Assembly: GCA_963835825.1 (NCBI GenBank)
Contig: CAWIGZ010000001.1
Coordinates: 186,001-250,000, forward strand
From: JADGRB01 sp963835825
GTDB lineage: Bacteria > Myxococcota_A > Polyangia > Fen-1088
Direction: 5' to 3'
DNA: 64,000 nt
Below are positions 52,606 through 62,460 of the stretch, piece by piece (positions within the stretch are counted from its first letter, which is position 1; every line of letters starts with the position of its first letter). The notes beneath the pieces were generated by a model. That model was not told the DNA's origin. It worked only from the letters and a program-made list of their open reading frames with translations, and did no database searches. Both the position numbers and the translations under genes were made by a program.

Positions 52606-54153
52606 CTACGCGTTCAAGATCTGCGTGATGGGCCCGGTGCAGTAGCTCGGCTCGCCGAAGGTGGTCATCGGCGTGCCCATCACCTTGGCCAGGGTCAGGA
52701 GCAGATCGTTGTGCGAGCGGTCGTTCTTCGCGGCGGTGGTCTTGTCGCCGTCGATCAGATCGAGCGGGAAGGTCACCAGGTTGCCGGCCTTGAGCTGCCC
52801 GTTGGCGCCGCCCACCAACACGAACGGCGTGTCGTCGTGGTTGTGGGCCGCCCCCATGTCGAGCTCGTTCCCCCAGCAGATCACCGATTGATCGAGCAGC
52901 GAGCCGCTGTTGGCACCCGAGATCCCGTTGAGCTTCTGCGCCAGGTAGGCGACCTGGGTGGCGTAGAACTGGTCGATCGCTTCCTGCTGGGGAGCGCTCT
53001 GATAGAGGCTGACGTTGCTGGGGCTGTACATGTCGGTGACACCCGTGCACTGGCCCATGTTGTTGTAGCCCTGGCACATGGCGAGCGCGCCCGGGTAGGT
53101 CGGGCCCATGTGCGAGAAGTTGTGGTGGGTGTTGTTCTGGGGGTTCTGGCTGGTGCTGAGCCAGGTGTGCGTCACCTGGCTGGTGGACGTCGAGAACTGA
53201 AGGCTCGCCACCCGGGTGAGATCGCACGCCAGCGCCAGCGCCAGGATGTCCATCTGTTGCTTGGCGTTGGTGGGGAAGTCGGTGCTGGAGACGATCGTTC
53301 CGGGCGGCGTGCACTTCGCCGCCGCCGTCGCCGCCGCCTGCAGCTGGGCGTTGAGGTTGTTCCAGCCGTCCTGCAGCGCCTGCAGCTGGACGCGGTCCTG
53401 GGTACAGAGCTTGGGCATCAGGCTGTTGAGCTCGTTGTTGAGCTCGCCAGCCTGCGTGCCGCTACCGAACAGCTGCTGCCGGATGAAGCTCGTCTTGTCC
53501 GGTCCGGTGGTCGTCGACGACATGGCCGGAAAGCAGGTCGATGCCGCCTTGCTCGGCGAGTCGATGGGATCGACGAAGACGCCGGCGGCGTTGTAAAGCA
53601 TGCGCGTCTTCACCTCGCGATCGGTGAAGTCGGCCGGATCGCGCACCATGAGCTGGATCGAAGGGAACGGCGTGCCCGCCTTGAGCATGGCGGTGATCTG
53701 CTGATCGATGCTGATGCTGGTGGCCGGACTGCCCGTCGAGATCTGGCCGGTCCACAGGGAGGCCATGCCCGCCTCGTGCGAGCCTTGGGCCGCTTTGTTG
53801 TTCAGACCGTCGAGGATCAAGACCTTGCTCTGGAGGTTGGTCGTCCAGGAGGAGCCGCCCACGGTACCGCCGGAGGCGAACGGGGCCAGCGTGCTGCGGA
53901 ACTTGAAGCTGCTGGTGACCGTCGGCGCGGCGCCATACGCCGGGCGCGGGATCGACGCCCCGCTCATGTCGGTGGCACCCCAGACCGGGCGCACGCAACC
54001 GCAGGGGGTGAACACCAGAATCAGGTAGGTCGGCGCGCTGCCGCCGGCGGCGGCGTAGCTGGGGACGCCGCGCAGGAAGGGATAGGAGAGGGCGGAGGCG
54101 CCCACCAGCTGCAGGAAGTGCCTCCGTTCAAGCTGTATTTTACGTTTGTTCAT
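52606..54153 (-). CDS. DUF1552 family protein, Tat signal
   Basis: 515 residues. Tat-type start with ERRHFLQLVGASAL and a hydrophobic segment ending near YAAAGG. Family features include LILDGLNNKAAQGSHEAGMA, SIDQQI, VKTRMLYNAAGVF, DILALALACDLTRVASLQFS and VICWGNELDMGAAHNHDDTP. Exported; function unknown, almost always encoded with a DUF1592/DUF1588 protein as here. Starts 11 bases after the stop of that gene. Convergent with the sugar transferase. Confidence 0.9.
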   Translation of the reverse strand: MNKRKIQLERRHFLQLVGASALSYPFLRGVPSYAAAGGSAPTYLILVFTPCGCVRPVWGATDMSGASIPRPAYGAAPTVTSSFKFRSTLAPFASGGTVGGSSWTTNLQSKVLILDGLNNKAAQGSHEAGMASLWTGQISTGSPATSISIDQQITAMLKAGTPFPSIQLMVRDPADFTDREVKTRMLYNAAGVFVDPIDSPSKAASTCFPAMSSTTTGPDKTSFIRQQLFGSGTQAGELNNELNSLMPKLCTQDRVQLQALQDGWNNLNAQLQAAATAAAKCTPPGTIVSSTDFPTNAKQQMDILALALACDLTRVASLQFSTSTSQVTHTWLSTSQNPQNNTHHNFSHMGPTYPGALAMCQGYNNMGQCTGVTDMYSPSNVSLYQSAPQQEAIDQFYATQVAYLAQKLNGISGANSGSLLDQSVICWGNELDMGAAHNHDDTPFVLVGGANGQLKAGNLVTFPLDLIDGDKTTAAKNDRSHNDLLLTLAKVMGTPMTTFGEPSYCTGPITQILNA

Positions 54154-54163
54154 TGAAACGCTT

Positions 54164-56035
54164 TCATTGACAGGCCTGGCCGGCGCTCACCGGCGTCCGG
54201 TACATGAACGAGTTGCTGCTCACGACGGCGACGATGAGCTTGGAGAGGTTGTAATTGCTCCCCATGAAGGCCTGGTAGATCTGTTGCGCCGAGCAGGCGT
54301 CCGCAGCGGTCTCCGAGCGAAGCAGCGCGTAGCGGATCTCCTCCAGCGCGAAGCACTGGTCGACCTGCTGGCTCGTCGACAGCTGCGTGATCATGTCGGT
54401 CATGTTCTGGAAGGTGCCGGAGATGTCGGTCGAGTCGGGGTAGGGGATGAACTTTCCGCTCGGGTCGACGTCGGTCGAGTTCTCTTGCGTGATGTACGCC
54501 CCCGTCGCGTCGTAGTTGTCGAAGCCGAACCCGAGCCAGTCCATGAACTGGTGGCAGTTGTTGCAGGTCGGGTTCGTCACGCCGCCCGGCGATACGTGAT
54601 TCAGGTACTGGTTGCGGGTGGTCTGCCCGGTCGGCAGCGTGGTCGGCGGCGGCGGAATCGGCACGCCCCCGATCGCGGCCGGCGGGTCGGGGACCTCCTC
54701 GCACAGGATCTGCTGCCGGATCAGGCGGCCGCGCTTGGTCGGCGACATCAGCGACGTATGCGAGTGCATCGCCAGCACGCTCCCCTGGCTGAGGATCCCC
54801 ATCCGCGGGTTGGCCGCGGTGTTGACCGTCGTGGCCGTGCTGAACGTCGGGCTGCCGGACAGGCCGTAGAACGACGCCAGATTGGCGTTGATGTAAGACG
54901 ATCCCGAGGTGAGCAGGGAGGTGAAGCTGCTGTTCCCCAGCACCGCCTGGGTGAACGTCGTCAGGGTCTCGGTGTGCAGATCGGCGGCCACGCTGGCCGA
55001 CCACTTCATGAACTGCGTGTCCTTGGTGACCGCGTTCATGTTCTCGATGTCGAGCCACTGGTCGGCGAAGTCGGCGAGCGCGGTCTTGGCCTTGGGATCG
55101 GCGAGCATCCGCGTCGCCTGCGCCGCCACGTCGGACGCGCTGGCCAGGCTGCCGCCGTTGGCCGCGTCGATCAGGGTCTGGTCCGGAATCGAGCGCCAGA
55201 GGTACAGCGCCAGCCGGGTGGCCAGCTCCAGCGGCGTCAGCGCCACCGCGGCGGCCGATGGATCGGTGCTGGGTTGCCCGAACTCGAGGACGAACAGGAA
55301 GCGCGGCGAGGTGAGCACCGCCTCGATGACCGCCTGAATACCCGTCGCGAAGTCGAACTGGGCGCTCACGTTGGCGTAGAGCGTGTTGAGCGCCGTCGTC
55401 TCGGCGGCGTCGAGCTGCCCGCGAAAGGCGCGATTGGCCCAGGTGGTGATGAACGCCGAGGCGCAGGCGGCGTTCTTCGTCCCGCAGGAAGATGAAGGCA
55501 ACAGCGCGTTGAGCACGTTGCTGTTGGCCACCGCTGCGCTCGCCAGCGCTTCGGCCGCCTCCAGGTATTGCTGGTTCATCAGCGTCCCGGAGACCGTGGC
55601 GTAGGCGTTGGTGTTGAAGTTGCCGGCCTTGCCGGTGTCGATCTTCTGCTCGGTGACGAACTGGGTGGCCGGCTGCGTGTTGTTGGGGTCGATCCCCAGG
55701 TCGCGAACCATGTTGTCGTACTCGATCCGGGACAGGCGCCGCACCGGCGAGCTGCCGACCGTGATCGGGCCACCGCAGGATGACCCACTGAACAGGCTCA
55801 GGCCGGAGACGGGGGGCTGTTTGACCATGCCGCCGCCGGTCCCCCCGCCGGTCCCTCCCGAGCTGCTGCCGCCGTTTCCGCTGCTGGTACCGCCGTTGCC
55901 GCTGGTGGTGCCGCCATTGCCGCTGCTGCTGCCGCCGCTTCCCCCGGCGCCGCCGCTGCCGTGGCCGGCGCAGGCGGGAACGAGAGCGAAAACCGAGAGG
56001 ATCGCCAGAGCCGCGTAGCGCTGTTTCCGGAGCAT
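54164..56035 (-). CDS. DUF1592/DUF1588/DUF1585-type secreted protein (putative cytochrome-like)
   Basis: 623 residues. Signal peptide with lipobox-like VPAC (Cys22), a Gly/Ser repeat linker (about 25-65), then PVRRLSRIEYDNMVRDLGID (DUF1587), AVIEAVLTSPRFLFVLEFGQ and ELATRLALYLWRSIPDQTLI (DUF1592), QGSVLAMHSHTSLMSPTKRG (DUF1588) with heme-c motif CNNCH in PTCNNCHQFMDWLGFGFDN, and a C-terminal DUF1585 region. Expected as a periplasmic or outer-membrane c-type heme protein. AAGGAAG precedes ATG 56035. First gene of the pair. Confidence 0.9.
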   Translation of the reverse strand: MLRKQRYAALAILSVFALVPACAGHGSGGAGGSGGSSSGNGGTTSGNGGTSSGNGGSSSGGTGGGTGGGMVKQPPVSGLSLFSGSSCGGPITVGSSPVRRLSRIEYDNMVRDLGIDPNNTQPATQFVTEQKIDTGKAGNFNTNAYATVSGTLMNQQYLEAAEALASAAVANSNVLNALLPSSSCGTKNAACASAFITTWANRAFRGQLDAAETTALNTLYANVSAQFDFATGIQAVIEAVLTSPRFLFVLEFGQPSTDPSAAAVALTPLELATRLALYLWRSIPDQTLIDAANGGSLASASDVAAQATRMLADPKAKTALADFADQWLDIENMNAVTKDTQFMKWSASVAADLHTETLTTFTQAVLGNSSFTSLLTSGSSYINANLASFYGLSGSPTFSTATTVNTAANPRMGILSQGSVLAMHSHTSLMSPTKRGRLIRQQILCEEVPDPPAAIGGVPIPPPPTTLPTGQTTRNQYLNHVSPGGVTNPTCNNCHQFMDWLGFGFDNYDATGAYITQENSTDVDPSGKFIPYPDSTDISGTFQNMTDMITQLSTSQQVDQCFALEEIRYALLRSETAADACSAQQIYQAFMGSNYNLSKLIVAVVSSNSFMYRTPVSAGQACQ

Positions 56036-56494
56036 CGCTTCCTTATGTTTTCTATTTAGACGGAAACTCCGCGGGCCGAGCTCGCGGTCAAGACTTCCTT
56101 TACGCCACTGGAGCGTGGGCGGATACGCGCCCCGACGGACCTCCCCGGAAGGATATCGCAAGACCCTAACCCCGCGCGGACGGACGACGCCCTGCCCACA
56201 CAAAGCCACCCTGCGCTCGTGAAGATAAGCTTCGCCAGAATGACAAGGCAAGTGACCGATCGGCTCGCGCGGTCGATTGGTAGGAGTTGTCGGCATATGT
56301 CGGATAGCAGCCTTCATTGCCGAGCCGTCACCGCCCGGCGGTGCTTACGTTCAATCGCGTTCGGGTCGGGAGGACGCGCCGGCGTTGCAGGAACATCAAG
56401 AGCAGATCCGCCGGCGGCTTCCCGTGTCGGAGATCGCCCGTTCTGTTAACGTCGCGCTTTCGGTGACGTCGCGCCGCCGACGTCAGAGATCCAA
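56036..56494. other. 459-bp divergent intergenic region
   Basis: Holds no gene I can support. It must contain the promoters of the DUF1592 gene (left) and the UDP-sugar dehydrogenase gene (right). A frame at 56277-56498 reads QEQIRRRLPVSEIARSVNVA, vaguely HTH-like, but has no ribosome-binding site or homology I recognise. Confidence 0.5.
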
Positions 56495-57796
56495 ATGATG
56501 ACCTTGCTCGAACGCATCCGGACCCGCGATGCGGCGGTGGTGGTGGTAGGGGCGGGCTACGTCGGCCTTCCGTTGGCGGTCGAAGTGGCGAAGGCCGGGT
56601 TCCAGGTCACGGCTTACGACAAGTCGGCCGACAAGGTGCGGTCGCTCGGCCGGGGCGTTTCTTACGTCCACGACGTGTCATCGGAGACGCTGGCGCCCCT
56701 GGTCGAGGCCGGTACCCTGGCCGCCTCGACCGACCCGGACGTGCTGTCGGCGGCGGACGTCGTCGTCATCTGCGTTCCGACGCCGCTCAACAAGACCAAG
56801 GATCCGGACAACTCGTTCATCATGGACGCGGCGGAGATGCTGGCGCCGCGGATGAAGCGGCCGCAGCTGGTCGTCCTCGAGAGCACCACCTTCCCCGGCT
56901 TCACCCGTGAAGTGCTGCTCCCCCGGTTCGTGCAGGCCGGCCGCAAGCCGGACGAGGACTTCTTCCTGGCCTTCTCACCGGAGCGGGTCGATCCGGGGAA
57001 CCCCAAGTTCTTCACCCACAACACCCCCAAGGTGCTGGGCGGGATCTCGCCCCAGAGCCTGGAGGTGGCGCAGGCGATGTACGGCCAGTTCATCGAGACG
57101 ATCGTCCCGGTGTCGTCGACGGACAGCGCCGAGATGGTCAAGCTGCTGGAGAACACCTTCCGCGCCGTGAACATCGGCCTCGTCAACGAGGTGGCGATCA
57201 TGTGCGGGCGCCTGGGGCTCGACACCTGGGAGGTGATCCAGGCGGCGGCCTCCAAGCCGTTCGGGTTCATGCCGTTTTATCCCGGGCCTGGCCTGGGCGG
57301 GCACTGTATCCCCATCGATCCGCTCTACCTGTCGTGGAAGTTGAAGACGTTGAAGTACAACGCCCGCTTCATCACGCTGGCCGACGAGATCAACTCGGCG
57401 ATGCCCGAGGTCGTCGCGGTCATGGTGGCCGATGCGCTGAACGCCCGGCGGAAGTCGGTGCGCGGGTCCCGCATCCTGCTCTGCGGCGTCGCCTACAAGC
57501 GCGACATCGACGACGTGCGGGAGTCGCCGGCGCTGGACATCATCGAGCTCTTGCAACGGCGTGGCGCGGAGGTCGCCTACAGCGATCTCTACGCGCCGAG
57601 CATCCGCGTCGGCGAGCTCCAGTTGAAGCACACGCCCATCGAAGAGGCGGCCCGGTTCGACTGCGTGGTGATCACCACCGATCACCGCAACGTCGACTAC
57701 GCTGCGCTCGTCGAGCGCGCTCAGCTGGTGGTCGACACCCGAAACGCCACCCGCGCGCTGCGCGCCAGGTACCCGGACAAGATCGTGTCGCTATGA
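56495..57796 (+). CDS. UDP-sugar (UDP-GlcNAc/UDP-hexose) 6-dehydrogenase
   Basis: 433 residues. Oxidises a UDP-sugar to the uronic acid with NAD. VVVVGAGYVGLPLAVEVAKA (NAD), VPTPLNKTKDPDNSFI, catalytic region GPGLGGHCIPIDP with Cys, and C-terminal LLCGVAYKRDIDDVRESPAL. The GLGGHCIPIDP and NKTKDPD details fit the WbpA/WecC (UDP-HexNAc) branch more than Ugd. ATG 56495 or 56498; no strong ribosome-binding site. Supplies capsule or LPS precursor with the epimerase at 48423. Confidence 0.9.
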   Translation: MMTLLERIRTRDAAVVVVGAGYVGLPLAVEVAKAGFQVTAYDKSADKVRSLGRGVSYVHDVSSETLAPLVEAGTLAASTDPDVLSAADVVVICVPTPLNKTKDPDNSFIMDAAEMLAPRMKRPQLVVLESTTFPGFTREVLLPRFVQAGRKPDEDFFLAFSPERVDPGNPKFFTHNTPKVLGGISPQSLEVAQAMYGQFIETIVPVSSTDSAEMVKLLENTFRAVNIGLVNEVAIMCGRLGLDTWEVIQAAASKPFGFMPFYPGPGLGGHCIPIDPLYLSWKLKTLKYNARFITLADEINSAMPEVVAVMVADALNARRKSVRGSRILLCGVAYKRDIDDVRESPALDIIELLQRRGAEVAYSDLYAPSIRVGELQLKHTPIEEAARFDCVVITTDHRNVDYAALVERAQLVVDTRNATRALRARYPDKIVSL

Positions 57797-57800
57797 ACGC

Positions 57801-57829
57801 AGACGGGGACCCGCTGGGGGCCCCCGTCT
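57801..57829. terminator. Terminator-like hairpin
   Basis: AGACGGGG (57801-57808) pairs with CCCCGTCT (57822-57829); the loop can pair further. It lies just after the dehydrogenase stop, between convergent genes. No T-tract. Confidence 0.55.
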
Positions 57830-57873
57830 CGGGGCCCTGGGCGCCCCCGCGCAGCCGATCGAGGTCGTTCGGC

Positions 57874-58515
57874 CTAATACCAGTTGAAGCCGACCATCAG
57901 CGCGTAGTTCTGCGCGCTGAAGCTGCCGGCGCTGTCGCTGTAAAAGCCGTTGCCGACGCGCAGCTGGATGTCGAGGGCGAAGTTGTACGACTGCATCACC
58001 TCGACGCCGGCGGCGCCGAACAGCGCGAAGCCGGTGCTGCTGTTGGAGGTGTAGCCGTATCCATAGGCGTAGCCGCCGTTGACGTCCTCTCGGAGCTCGC
58101 CCACGCCGAGGCCCCCCTTGATCCACACGATGTCGTTGACCCAGTACTGCGCCGCGCCGGTGAAGAAGGTGTTGATCGTCTCGAAGCTGTTGCCGCCGGA
58201 GCTCCAGGGGTGGTCGGCGCCCCAGATCTCGAGCAGCAGGGCCGTGCGCGGGTTGATCATGCCCCCGATGTGCCCCTCCAGCAGACCGGCGACGCCGCAC
58301 ACGTCGGCGAGGCAGTTGTTGATATGGATTGCGCCCACGCCGGCCGAGAAGCCGAAAACGAGCCCGCCGCGGTAGACGCCGTGAGGCGGCGGGGGCGGGG
58401 GAGGCGGCGGATAGTAGGGGGGCGGGTACCCTTGCGCCTCGGCGATCGAGACGGAGCCCAGCACCGTCAGCAGAACGACGCCGAGTCCGACGATCAGGCT
58501 TTTTCGATGGCTCAT
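57874..58515 (-). CDS. small outer-membrane beta-barrel protein
   Basis: 213 residues. Sec signal (MSHRKSLIVGLGVVLLTVLG ending AEA), then a poly-Pro segment (PPPYYPPPPPPPPP) and about eight amphipathic strands ending in the aromatic FNWY, typical of small OM barrels such as OmpA/OmpW-like proteins of Myxococcota. Two Cys (NNCLADVCG) could form a loop disulfide. ATG 58515 has AAAGGAG upstream. Function unknown. Confidence 0.8.
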   Translation of the reverse strand: MSHRKSLIVGLGVVLLTVLGSVSIAEAQGYPPPYYPPPPPPPPPHGVYRGGLVFGFSAGVGAIHINNCLADVCGVAGLLEGHIGGMINPRTALLLEIWGADHPWSSGGNSFETINTFFTGAAQYWVNDIVWIKGGLGVGELREDVNGGYAYGYGYTSNSSTGFALFGAAGVEVMQSYNFALDIQLRVGNGFYSDSAGSFSAQNYALMVGFNWY

Positions 58516-58656
58516 GGGGTCTCCTTTTAAAGATGGATGTCTCAGCATCCCGTTCAGCGCTCCATTAACTGTCGAAACTCGATTTTCGCAACTTTTTCCG
58601 GCGAAAGCAGGTGTCGGCAGTCACTGGGCGTGCGCCGTGGTAAACGCACGGATCGC

Positions 58657-59079
58657 ATGGCCTGGCATCAAAGCGAGATTCTCCTCAAGCCGCGGCCGCG
58701 CGGCTTCCACCTGATCACCGGCGAGCTGGTGGCGGCGCTGCCCGAGCTGGCGGGCTTCAAGCTCGGTCTCGCCCACTTCTTCATCCAGCACACGTCGGCC
58801 TCGCTGGCCGTCAACGAGAACGCCGATCCGGACGTCCGCGCCGATCTGGCGCGCTGGTTCGATCGCACGGTCCCGGAGAACGCGTCGTATTTCGTGCACA
58901 CCGCCGAGGGGCCCGACGACATGCCGGCGCACGTGAAGGCCACGTTGCTCGGAGCGTCGGTGACGGTGCCGATCCGGAACGGGCGGCTGGCGCTCGGCAC
59001 CTGGCAGGGGATCTACCTCGGCGAGCACCGCGATCACGGCGGCGCGCGAACCGTCGTCGTCACGCTTCAGGGCGGGTAG
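58657..59079 (+). CDS. yjbQ: YjbQ family protein (UPF0047)
   Basis: 140 residues. GFHLITGELVAALPELAGFK, FFIQHTSASLAVNENADPDV, MPAHVKATLLGASVTVPIRN and LALGTWQGIYLGEHRDHGGA are the family signature with the conserved His/Ser/Glu. YjbQ proteins have weak thiamine-phosphate-synthase activity in vitro; the physiological role is unclear. Cytoplasmic. ATG 58657. Converges with prfA across 15 bases. Confidence 0.9.
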   Translation: MAWHQSEILLKPRPRGFHLITGELVAALPELAGFKLGLAHFFIQHTSASLAVNENADPDVRADLARWFDRTVPENASYFVHTAEGPDDMPAHVKATLLGASVTVPIRNGRLALGTWQGIYLGEHRDHGGARTVVVTLQGG

Positions 59080-59094
59080 GCCGCGCTCAGACGC

Positions 59095-60159
59095 TCACTT
59101 GAGCGCTTCGGCCTGAAAGTGCGCGCGCAGGCTGCCGATGACGTCTTCCAGATCGCCGTCGAGGATCCCGGGAAGGTTGTGCCGGGTGAGGCCGATGCGG
59201 TGATCGGTCAGGCGGTCCTGCGGGAAATTGTAGGTGCGGATCTTCTCCGACCGATCGCCCGAGCCGATCTGGCTGCGCCGGGCCTCGCGCTCGGCGGTCT
59301 GCCGCTTCTCTTCCTCGATGTCGTAGAGCTTGGCGCGCAGCAGCTTCATGGCCATGGCCTTGTTCTTGTGCTGCGACTTTTCCTGCTGGCAGTGGACGAT
59401 GAGGCCGCTCGGGATGTGGTGGACCCGCACGGCGGAGTCGGTGGTGTTGACCGACTGGCCGCCGGGACCGCCCGAGCGCATGACGTCGATCTTGAGGTCC
59501 TTCGGATCGATGGTGATCTCGACGTCCTCGATCTCCGGCATGACCGCCACGGTGGCCGTCGAGGTGTGGATGCGCCCCTGCGTCTCGGTGGCCGGGACGC
59601 GCTGGACGCGGTGGACGCCCGACTCGTACTTGAGCTGCGAATAGGCGCCGCGGCCGTTGATGCCGGCCACGACCTCCTTGACCCCCCCGGCCGCCGCGCT
59701 GGAGAGCGAGAGGATCTCGATGGCCCAGCGGTGGCGCTCGGCGAAGCGCGTGTACATCCGGAACAGATCGCCGGCGAACAGCGCCGCCTCTTCGCCGCCG
59801 GTGCCGGCCCGAATCTCGAGGAGAATGTTCTTCTCGTCGTTCGGGTCCTTGGGCATGAGCAGCGCCTTCAGATCCTTGGCCATCCGCTCTTGCTCGCCGG
59901 CGAGCTGGGTCTCTTCCTGGTGCGCCAGATCCCGCATCTCGGGATCTTTTTGCAGCTCGCGCGCCTCGGCGACCCGGGCGTTCAGGTCCCGGAACTGCCG
60001 GAAGGTGTCGACGATCTCGCGGAGATCGGAGTGCTCCTTCGACAGCTTCTGCATCTGCTGGCGATTGGCCAGCACGGCCGGATCGGCGAGCATCCGATCC
60101 AGCTCTTCGTAGCGCGCCTCGACGCCGGCGAGCTTGTCGAGCAGCAGCTGATCGAGCAA
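59095..60159 (-). CDS. prfA: peptide chain release factor 1
   Basis: Terminates translation at UAA/UAG. 354 residues; GGQ motif in MRSGGPGGQSVNTTDSAVRV and the PAT recognition element in RVPATETQGRIHTSTATVAV mark RF1 rather than RF2. The N-terminus (LLLDKLAGVEARYEELDRML) is normal; the start is a TTG with no strong ribosome-binding site, possibly coupled to rpmE six bases upstream. Gene order rpmE-prfA is common. Confidence 0.94.
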   Translation of the reverse strand: MLDQLLLDKLAGVEARYEELDRMLADPAVLANRQQMQKLSKEHSDLREIVDTFRQFRDLNARVAEARELQKDPEMRDLAHQEETQLAGEQERMAKDLKALLMPKDPNDEKNILLEIRAGTGGEEAALFAGDLFRMYTRFAERHRWAIEILSLSSAAAGGVKEVVAGINGRGAYSQLKYESGVHRVQRVPATETQGRIHTSTATVAVMPEIEDVEITIDPKDLKIDVMRSGGPGGQSVNTTDSAVRVHHIPSGLIVHCQQEKSQHKNKAMAMKLLRAKLYDIEEEKRQTAEREARRSQIGSGDRSEKIRTYNFPQDRLTDHRIGLTRHNLPGILDGDLEDVIGSLRAHFQAEALK

Positions 60160-60165
60160 GACGGC

Positions 60166-60390
60166 TTAGGTCGTCGTCGCCGGAGGCGTGCCCTTGCCGT
60201 ACTTTTTCTGGAAGCGCTCGATGCGGCCGGCGGCGTCCACGAACTTTTGCTTGCCCGTGTAGAACGGGTGACAAGCAGAGCAGATTTCGACCGAGAACGC
60301 GCCGCGCGTCGAGAAGGTCTCGACCGTGTTGCCGCAGGCGCAGCTGATGGTCGAGGGCTTATAGACCGGGTGAATGCCTTTTTTTGCCAT
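60166..60390 (-). CDS. rpmE: 50S ribosomal protein L31 (zinc form)
   Basis: 74 residues. KKGIHPVYKPSTISCACGNT and VEICSACHPFYTGKQKFVD give the CxC...CxxC zinc set of type A L31. ATG 60390 starts the rpmE-prfA pair, with a sigma-70-like promoter at 60415-60443. Confidence 0.94.
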   Translation of the reverse strand: MAKKGIHPVYKPSTISCACGNTVETFSTRGAFSVEICSACHPFYTGKQKFVDAAGRIERFQKKYGKGTPPATTT

Positions 60391-60414
60391 TGTGTTGGGT
60401 CCTGGGAACCGGGG

Positions 60415-60443
60415 TTTATAGTGGGCGAAGCGTCCGGATGCAA
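60415..60443 (-). promoter_or_regulatory. Predicted sigma-70-type promoter for rpmE-prfA
   Basis: On the minus strand TTGCAT (60443-60438), a 17-bp spacer, and TATAAA (60420-60415), about 25 bases before the rpmE ATG. It overlaps the region that must hold the divergent promoter of the gene at 60468, which has TATAGT at 60452-60457. Confidence 0.5.
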
Positions 60444-60467
60444 GTCGGGTATATAGTGCAGCCCGCC

Positions 60468-62460
60468 ATGCCCGATCTTTCCAGCTCTGAATCTCGTGAC
60501 CGCCGCCGGTCGCTCTATGCCTTCCTCGAACCGATCTGGGCGGGCCGCCGCGTGCTCGAGATAGGGCCCAGCATCGCCGGGACCTCCGAGCTCCTGAAGT
60601 CGCTGGGCGCCGCCAAGGTCACCGTATCCGAGGGGGACCTCGCCAGCCTCAGCGAGCGCTTCGACGTCGTCGTGGTCCCCGAGGGAGAGGCGCTGGTGCG
60701 CCGGCCGGGTGCGATTGCCGCCTGCCGCAAGCTGGTCGCCGCGGCAGGGCGCCTGGTGATCGCGGCGAGCAACGCCGAGCGGCCCGGTGCGACGGGCGGC
60801 GTGGGCTATTACGACCTTCACGGCGCGGTCGCGCCCCTGCTTCCGCTGGTCCAGATGCTGGGGATGACCCCGTTCTCGGGCATCGGCGTGGTCGAGTTCG
60901 ACGGCACCGTCGATGCGCTGCGGATCGATTCGCGGCTGGTGAAGGAGCCGGAGGCGCCGGTCGCCTACGTGGCCATCGCCGGCACCGAGCCGGTGCCGGG
61001 GCTCGGCTATGCGCTGGTTCAGCTCCCTTCGGGCGAGGCCGAGCGTGCGGCGCCGGCGGGCGAGGCGGCAGCGCCTGCGGCCCGCGTCTCGCACGTCCAG
61101 GCCGAGGAGATCGAGGAGATGCGCGCGCGCCTGCGCCGCGCGGCCGAGGATCGCGCGGCGCTCGACGGCGAGAACGCCAAGCTGCGCCGGGCGCTGGCCG
61201 AAGCGAACGAGTCGGTGATGAACCTCACCCGCCGCACCACCGAGGAGATGGCGGCCGTGACCGAGCGACTGGCGGCGGGAGTGCGGGCGCCGCTGGAGGC
61301 GGAGGCGCGCGCGTCGGCGGCGGCGCTGGCCGAGGTGCGCGCGCAGGCCGACCGGTTGCGCGTCAAGCTGGCGGAGAGCGAAGCCCGGGCTGCGGCAGCG
61401 GAGCAGCGACTGGAAGAGCTCGGCAGCCTGGCGCGCGAGCGGCAGGCGGCGGTGGAGGACGCGCTCGAGCGCCAGCGAATGGCCGAGAGCGAGCTGGCGC
61501 GTGCCCGCCGGGAGATGGCCCGTCTCGAGACTGCGCGCCCGGTGGTGACCGACGACGGCGCGCTCGAGGAGCGGTCGCGCGCGATCGCCCAGCGCGACGA
61601 GCGCATCCTCCGTCTCGAAGGCGAGAAGCAGGATTCTGACCTGGCGCCTCGCCGAGCTGGAGGACAAGTTGCGGCAGGCGATCGCCCGCGCGGTCCAGGG
61701 GAACGCGGGGCGCGGCGACGTCGGGCAGACCGGCCAGGTTCAGGCGGGGGCGCCGGCCGCGAGCGCCGGCACCGAGACCGACGAGCTGGCGGCGGCGCGG
61801 GGACGCGCGCTCGAGCAGTTTCACCGGGCGTCCGCGGCGCACGTCGACGAGCTCACCGAGCTGAAGGCCTCGGTCGCCGAGCAGTCCGCGCTGGTGGCGG
61901 AGCTGGAGGACACGCTGGCCGCCGCCGAGGCGCGGGCGGCGACGTCGAGCGCCGAAGCGACGGCGTTGCGCAGGACCGCCAAGGACCTGGAAGAGGCCGA
62001 TCGAACCCGCCGGGCCCGACTGGCGGAGCTCGAAGGGAAGCTCTTGCGGCTCGAGCACGAGCGCAAGGCAGAGGCGGGTCGCGACGGAGCGGAGGTCGAT
62101 CGCCTCCACGCGCTGGAGGCCGAGCGCGATCGCCTGCGGGCGCGCGTGGGCGAGCTCGAAACGGCGGCTGCCGCCGGGGCCAGGCAAAATGGTCGCCACG
62201 GTCACGACGCCGGCGCCGCCGCCATCGCCCGCGATCTCGACGCGGCGGAGGCCACCCTGCGGGCCGAGGTCGGTCGCGTCGGCGCGCCGCCCGCGGATGC
62301 CGGCCGGCTCGAGAACACCCTCGACAACTACCGCCGCCGGGCCAGCCGGCTGCGCGACGATCTGGAAGGGATCCGGCGCCGCTTGGAATCGCTTTCTCCG
62401 TCGGAGATTTCAGGCTTTCTCGAAGAGCTGGGCGAGGATCTGGCGGAGCTCGGCGGGTGA
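60468..62460 (+). pseudogene. methyltransferase-like coiled-coil protein, frameshifted
   Basis: N-terminal 200 residues look like a SAM-fold domain without clear catalytic residues (RVLEIGPSIAGTSELLKSLG, ALVRRPGAIAACRKLVAAAG). A very long coiled coil follows (EEIEEMRARLRRAAEDRAAL). At 61632-61638 the frame breaks after RLEGEKQD: removing one T gives LTWRLAELEDKLRQAIARA, and the coiled coil then runs on to EELGEDLAELGG at 62460. One extra base therefore explains the break, either in the genome or in the assembly. The original first frame would read on into the next gene as unnatural Arg-rich sequence. Intact length would be about 663 residues. Resembles myxobacterial coiled-coil scaffold proteins; function unknown. 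Confidence 0.78.

Noticed and set aside
56277..56498. 73-aa ORF with an HTH-like stretch upstream of the UDP-sugar dehydrogenase
   Set aside because: No ribosome-binding site, overlaps the next gene start, and no recognisable family.
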